Below, piece after piece: positions 5,535-7,819 of a DNA stretch of 7,819 nt. The notes below the pieces were generated by a model. It was not told where the DNA came from. It searched no databases and saw only the letters and a program-made list of their open reading frames with translations. Position 1 is the stretch's first letter; each line of letters starts with the position of its first letter. Source of the stretch: JAGVVZ01 sp964373165 (lineage in GTDB: Archaea; Aenigmatarchaeota; Aenigmatarchaeia; CG10238-14); contig CAYJTF010000039.1 of assembly GCA_964373165.1 (NCBI GenBank), forward strand, positions 1-7,819, written 5' to 3'. Made by a program: the position numbers and the translations under genes.

Positions 5535-7007
5535 ATGAGAACACCGTATTTTCACTTACAAGAGCTTACTAAGCAGGGTACAAACAGATTTAATTATATA
5601 GAAGCGGAAGCTAAAAGAATTGCTAAAACATTTGATGGAAAAAGTTATGCTGAACATTTAGATTTAAGCTTAAGAAGAGACTTAGGTCCACTTGGTCTCA
5701 GAAGGGAAAAAAATATATATCTCACAATGGGCGAACCCCCATTCATGACATACGTGGCTCATGCTGATCATAGAGGAGGTGGTGTTATAGACAATGGTAC
5801 GGGCGTAGCGGCTCTTCTGTATTTTGCTGAATTATATGGAAGAGAAAGATTTGGGGATAGGGGAGTTAGAATTGTATTTACATCTGGCGAGGAAGGGTCC
5901 CAAAGAACATATCTGGGTATAGTATCAAATGCACTGTTTTCGAATTTGGTCATTTTAGGTTTACCGTTTAATTATTGGGTGAATATGATTTTAGCGGGTC
6001 TAATCCAAAAATCGGATTCATTTAGATTTGGTTTAAGAGGTGCCAGACAAGATGTTAAAATTCTCAGAGATAGTGGCAAATATAAACAAGCAGAAGTATT
6101 AGCAGTAGATAGTTTAGTAGGTGAACATATACTCCCTTGGAGTATGAGCGATGCGACTTTATTAGGCTTATTTTTACCTGTGTATTCTGATCCAGAATTA
6201 AACAAAAGATTAGCAAGAGCCTATGAGATTAATGGAAGGGGCGTGTGTCACACACATCTCGCGATTGGTTCTACAGATGCAGCTCCCTATATAGAGAGTG
6301 GTATTAGAAGCACTGCGATGGTGAGTTTAGGTAAAATATCATACCATACTGAAGGCGATTCAATGGAAGTAGTAGATTTTCAAGATTTACAAAATAGTGT
6401 TAACGTATTAGTGGATTTTCATCAAGGAGTTAGAGATCTTGTGTCAAGTAGAAGACCTTACAAATGTATTAGAATTTTTAATGGAAAAGATGGAATTAAT
6501 GTTGCTGGAAGTTTCACAAGTGCATGCGGTAATGAAATCGTTGAAATTAGAAAAGGCAATATGAATGATGGCAATGTTTATTTAGGTTCTCAGACAGACT
6601 GGGCACCTGTTCCTTTGACCAGAATAAGACAGGTTTTTGATCTTGGCAGTGATATTACACCGTCATCTATTTTTGTTGAAGGTGTTGAATATATAAGAAA
6701 TGGTATTGGTACTGGAAAATTAGTAGAAACTATGGCATCTAGAAACGGGCTTGGTGTATTGGCATTATCAACTTCGCTTTTTGCTTCAGCGGTATCTATT
6801 AGTTTAGAGATGTTGAAATATGTAGATAATCCTTACATGCTTGCACTTGGTGCCATGGGAGGTATTTCATTAGGAGCTTTATCCTCTTCTACAGGATTTT
6901 TTGCTGCATTAAGATATCAAGTAGAAATGCAGAAATTAATGAACAAAGCTATAGAAATGGCAGAAATTTGTGGTTGGGGAAGACCAGTATTACCAACATT
7001 ATTTTAG
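5535..7007 (+). CDS. M28-type zinc metallopeptidase with predicted membrane segments
   Basis: 490 residues. M28 enzymes are co-catalytic zinc exopeptidases, mostly aminopeptidases. Visible site: VAHADHR (74-80, His76 ligand and Asp78), IDNGTGVAALL (85-95, bridging Asp86), SGEEG (117-121, catalytic Glu119 and ligand Glu120), AVDS (190-193, Asp192), GSTDAAPYIESGI (245-257, the family's S-D-x-x-P-F-like region) and ISYHTEGDSMEVVD (268-281, His271). The metal set looks complete. Unusual parts: a hydrophobic insertion after the GEE motif (about 129-157), an uncharacterised region (about 305-400), and two hydrophobic segments near the C-terminus (about 405-427 and 432-459) that could form a membrane hairpin. 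There is no N-terminal signal peptide. Leaderless promoter. Arg (about 32) outnumbers Lys (about 18), mostly AGA codons, as in the M29 and M49 genes but unlike the genes in between. Confidence 0.85.
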   Translation: MRTPYFHLQELTKQGTNRFNYIEAEAKRIAKTFDGKSYAEHLDLSLRRDLGPLGLRREKNIYLTMGEPPFMTYVAHADHRGGGVIDNGTGVAALLYFAELYGRERFGDRGVRIVFTSGEEGSQRTYLGIVSNALFSNLVILGLPFNYWVNMILAGLIQKSDSFRFGLRGARQDVKILRDSGKYKQAEVLAVDSLVGEHILPWSMSDATLLGLFLPVYSDPELNKRLARAYEINGRGVCHTHLAIGSTDAAPYIESGIRSTAMVSLGKISYHTEGDSMEVVDFQDLQNSVNVLVDFHQGVRDLVSSRRPYKCIRIFNGKDGINVAGSFTSACGNEIVEIRKGNMNDGNVYLGSQTDWAPVPLTRIRQVFDLGSDITPSSIFVEGVEYIRNGIGTGKLVETMASRNGLGVLALSTSLFASAVSISLEMLKYVDNPYMLALGAMGGISLGALSSSTGFFAALRYQVEMQKLMNKAIEMAEICGWGRPVLPTLF

Positions 7008-7015
7008 AATATACA

Positions 7016-7034
7016 TTTTTCATCAAAATTTTTT
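7016..7034 (+). terminator. Oligo-T termination signals after the M28 gene
   Basis: T5 (7016-7020) and T6 (7029-7034) runs follow within 30 bases of the TAG at 7005-7007, in the short convergent gap before the toxin gene. This is the typical archaeal form, without a required hairpin. Confidence 0.4.
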
Positions 7035-7049
7035 CCAAGAAATCATAAA

Positions 7050-7295
7050 CTATATTTGTTTATATATATTCCTTCTATGCCCAATTATTGTTACTTCTAT
7101 TCTTTTGGTTTTTTGATCAATATCAGCTATAACTCTATAATCTCCAACTCCGAGTTTATAATCCTTTCTTCCCTCTAATCTTTCAAAAAAGTGAAATGGA
7201 TTGTGTTTAGTTGATAATATTTTCTTGAATATCCTTTCTTTCAAATCCTTTGGTAATTTGTTTAAAAATTCTATTGCAATTTCATCAAAATAACT
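7050..7295 (-). CDS. RelE/ParE-superfamily toxin (mRNA interferase type); start out of frame
   Basis: The stop-bounded frame encodes 81 residues and matches archaeal RelE toxins, which cut mRNA at the ribosome: FDEIAIEFLNKLPKDLKERI (3-22), HNPFHFFERLEG (31-42), YKLGVGDYRVIADID (46-60) and the C-terminal IGHRRNIYK (71-79), containing the basic and Tyr residues typical of the active end. No ATG, GTG or TTG opens the frame before TTG at 7244, which would delete about 17 conserved residues. The expected ATG (7299-7297, four bases after the antitoxin stop) reads only ATG AAG TTA TTT TGA; skipping one T after TTT enters the toxin frame (M-K-L-F-D-E-I-A). The gene is thus disrupted by one base, recoded, or affected by a sequence error. 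It is the second gene of a toxin-antitoxin pair. Family call strong; integrity doubtful. Confidence 0.8.
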   Translation of the reverse strand, partial: SYFDEIAIEFLNKLPKDLKERIFKKILSTKHNPFHFFERLEGRKDYKLGVGDYRVIADIDQKTKRIEVTIIGHRRNIYKQI

Positions 7296-7302
7296 TCATA
7301 TA

Positions 7303-7542
7303 TTAGAAGCCAAGCCTCTTTCTGGCTTCATCTTCAGTTATGAATTTGCCTTTTTTTATCCTTTCTCTAGCTATTTCAATAGCTTCTACTGTTTCTTTAC
7401 TCAACTCAGGATGTGTCTTTAAGGTTTTAAGTATGAATATTACCTTCTGTATTACCTCATCATAACTTTCATTTCTATATTCTCTAAATTTATCTAGTTC
7501 CATTTTAGTATCTTTATGCAACTTTATTGTTGTTTCGTTCAT
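7303..7542 (-). CDS. RelB/VapB-like antitoxin with ribbon-helix-helix-type N-terminus
   Basis: 79 residues from ATG at 7542 (an in-frame GTG at 7551 would add three). The N-terminal strand TTIKLHK (4-10) followed by helices KMELDKFREY and ESYDEVIQKVIFIL (25-38) fits a ribbon-helix-helix dimer that binds operator DNA. The charged C-terminus (about 50-79: helix with IEIARERIKKGKFITEDEAR) resembles the toxin-wrapping tail of RelB-type antitoxins. It should neutralise the RelE-like toxin encoded just downstream and repress its own promoter, where a perfect 14-base palindrome sits. A weak GTGAT lies a few bases before the ATG. Toxin and antitoxin are separated by three to seven bases, so they are co-transcribed. 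Typical Lys-rich archaeal composition. Confidence 0.78.
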   Translation of the reverse strand: MNETTIKLHKDTKMELDKFREYRNESYDEVIQKVIFILKTLKTHPELSKETVEAIEIARERIKKGKFITEDEARKRLGF

Positions 7543-7563
7543 CAATATCACTATATACTATGG

Positions 7564-7577
7564 TATACTTAAGTATA
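7564..7577. promoter_or_regulatory. Perfect palindrome, antitoxin operator candidate
   Basis: TATACTTAAGTATA is a perfect 14-base palindrome, 21 bases before the antitoxin ATG. It overlaps the edge of the TATA box (7574-7582) and precedes the predicted start site. A further TATAC-like half-site lies at 7555-7559. The position suits autorepression by the antitoxin or toxin-antitoxin complex, as is general for such loci. Confidence 0.6.
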
Positions 7578-7582
7578 TTTAA
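7574..7582 (-). promoter_or_regulatory. TATA box of the toxin-antitoxin operon
   Basis: The minus strand reads TTAAATATA, centred near 7578. Transcription would start about 25 bases on, near 7552, giving a leader of about 10 bases to the ATG at 7542, or a leaderless GTG start at 7551. It lies between the scaffold gene's stop and the palindrome. Confidence 0.5.
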
Positions 7583-7603
7583 GTCTTTCTCTTATATAGT
7601 AAA

Positions 7604-7819
7604 TCACATTTCTTTTTCATCAAACATCTTTCCTAGAAAATCATATACTCCTAATTTTAAAGCCTTTAATGGTAGTAATGCACACTTCATCCTAACATGG
7701 CTCAATTCAATCCCAAGAAGATCAAGAACATCCTTTTTTGATAATTTAACTATATCATCCAGTGTTTTATCTTTAATAAATTCTGTTAGAATAGAAGAAG
7801 CTGCTATGCTAATAGCACA
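7604..7819 (-). CDS. IscU/SufU-type iron-sulfur cluster scaffold, C-terminal part; cut by window edge
   Basis: The frame is open from the window edge to TGA at 7604-7606 and gives the last 71 residues; the N-terminal half with the first cysteine lies outside. Family marks: the CAISIAASS segment at the very start of the visible part (second cluster-ligand Cys, usual form C.IS.ASAS), then a helix with DDIVKLSKKDVLDLLGIEL, and VRMKCALLPLKALK (residues 45-58 of the visible part) with the third conserved Cys. In the cytoplasm such proteins assemble a [2Fe-2S] cluster from IscS/SufS sulfur and deliver it to apoproteins. The RMKCALL form and KALK tail are common in SufU/archaeal IscU-like proteins. 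Partner genes are likely upstream, outside the window. The toxin-antitoxin promoter starts about 20 bases after its stop. Confidence 0.88.
   Translation of the reverse strand, partial: CAISIAASSILTEFIKDKTLDDIVKLSKKDVLDLLGIELSHVRMKCALLPLKALKLGVYDFLGKMFDEKEM

Noticed and set aside
5768..6205. Minus-strand open frames at 5768-5953 and 5972-6205
   Set aside because: Antisense to the catalytic core of the M28 gene, with low-complexity composition and no start signals.
1..7819. CRISPR array, tRNA, rRNA or insertion sequence
   Set aside because: No regularly spaced repeats, no tRNA cloverleaf or rRNA segment, and no transposase or terminal inverted repeats were recognised on either strand.

Overview
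The window is AT-rich and gene-dense. It reads as a piece of an archaeal chromosome. Promoters look archaeal (A/T-rich TATA-like boxes about 25 bases before start codons, often no Shine-Dalgarno), as do the RelE toxin and its ribbon-helix-helix-like antitoxin. The gene mix (M29, M49 and M28 type peptidases, a PEP-synthase-like protein, an IscU/SufU scaffold) would fit a small-genome uncultivated (DPANN-like) archaeon. That lineage guess is inference; no rRNA or other marker is present.

Layout. Positions 1-1600 (minus strand): an M29-type aminopeptidase followed 11 bases later by an M49 (dipeptidyl-peptidase III-like) gene that runs off the left edge. Positions 1601-2055: mostly non-coding, with an inverted repeat on a TATA-like box and a 34-codon ORF with a strong ribosome binding site. 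Positions 2056-3039 (plus): an LDH2/malate-dehydrogenase-type oxidoreductase with an altered active site. Positions 3060-3247 (plus): a small gene that appears frameshifted in an A-run. Positions 3287-5341 (minus): a 684-residue phosphohistidine-swivel protein with one ATP-grasp-like module on each side of the His domain and no PEP/pyruvate barrel. Positions 5342-5534: a divergent promoter region with a degenerate tandem repeat. Positions 5535-7007 (plus): an M28-type metallopeptidase with predicted membrane segments. Positions 7050-7542 (minus): a relBE-like toxin-antitoxin pair whose toxin start is out of frame, with a palindromic operator candidate. Positions 7604-7819 (minus): the C-terminus of an IscU/SufU iron-sulfur scaffold.

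How the genes may work together. Three metallopeptidases from three unrelated families lie within about 7 kb. They share an Arg-rich, Lys-poor composition encoded mostly by AGA, while the oxidoreductase and swivel protein are strongly Lys-rich. This suggests the peptidases share an origin and perhaps a role in peptide breakdown, separate from their neighbours. The oxidoreductase (2-oxoacid/2-hydroxyacid chemistry) and the swivel phosphotransferase could both touch pyruvate or PEP-like metabolites, but nothing in the sequence links them directly. Several short genes seem broken at or beside homopolymers while all long genes are intact, so local sequence error and real decay both need to be considered.
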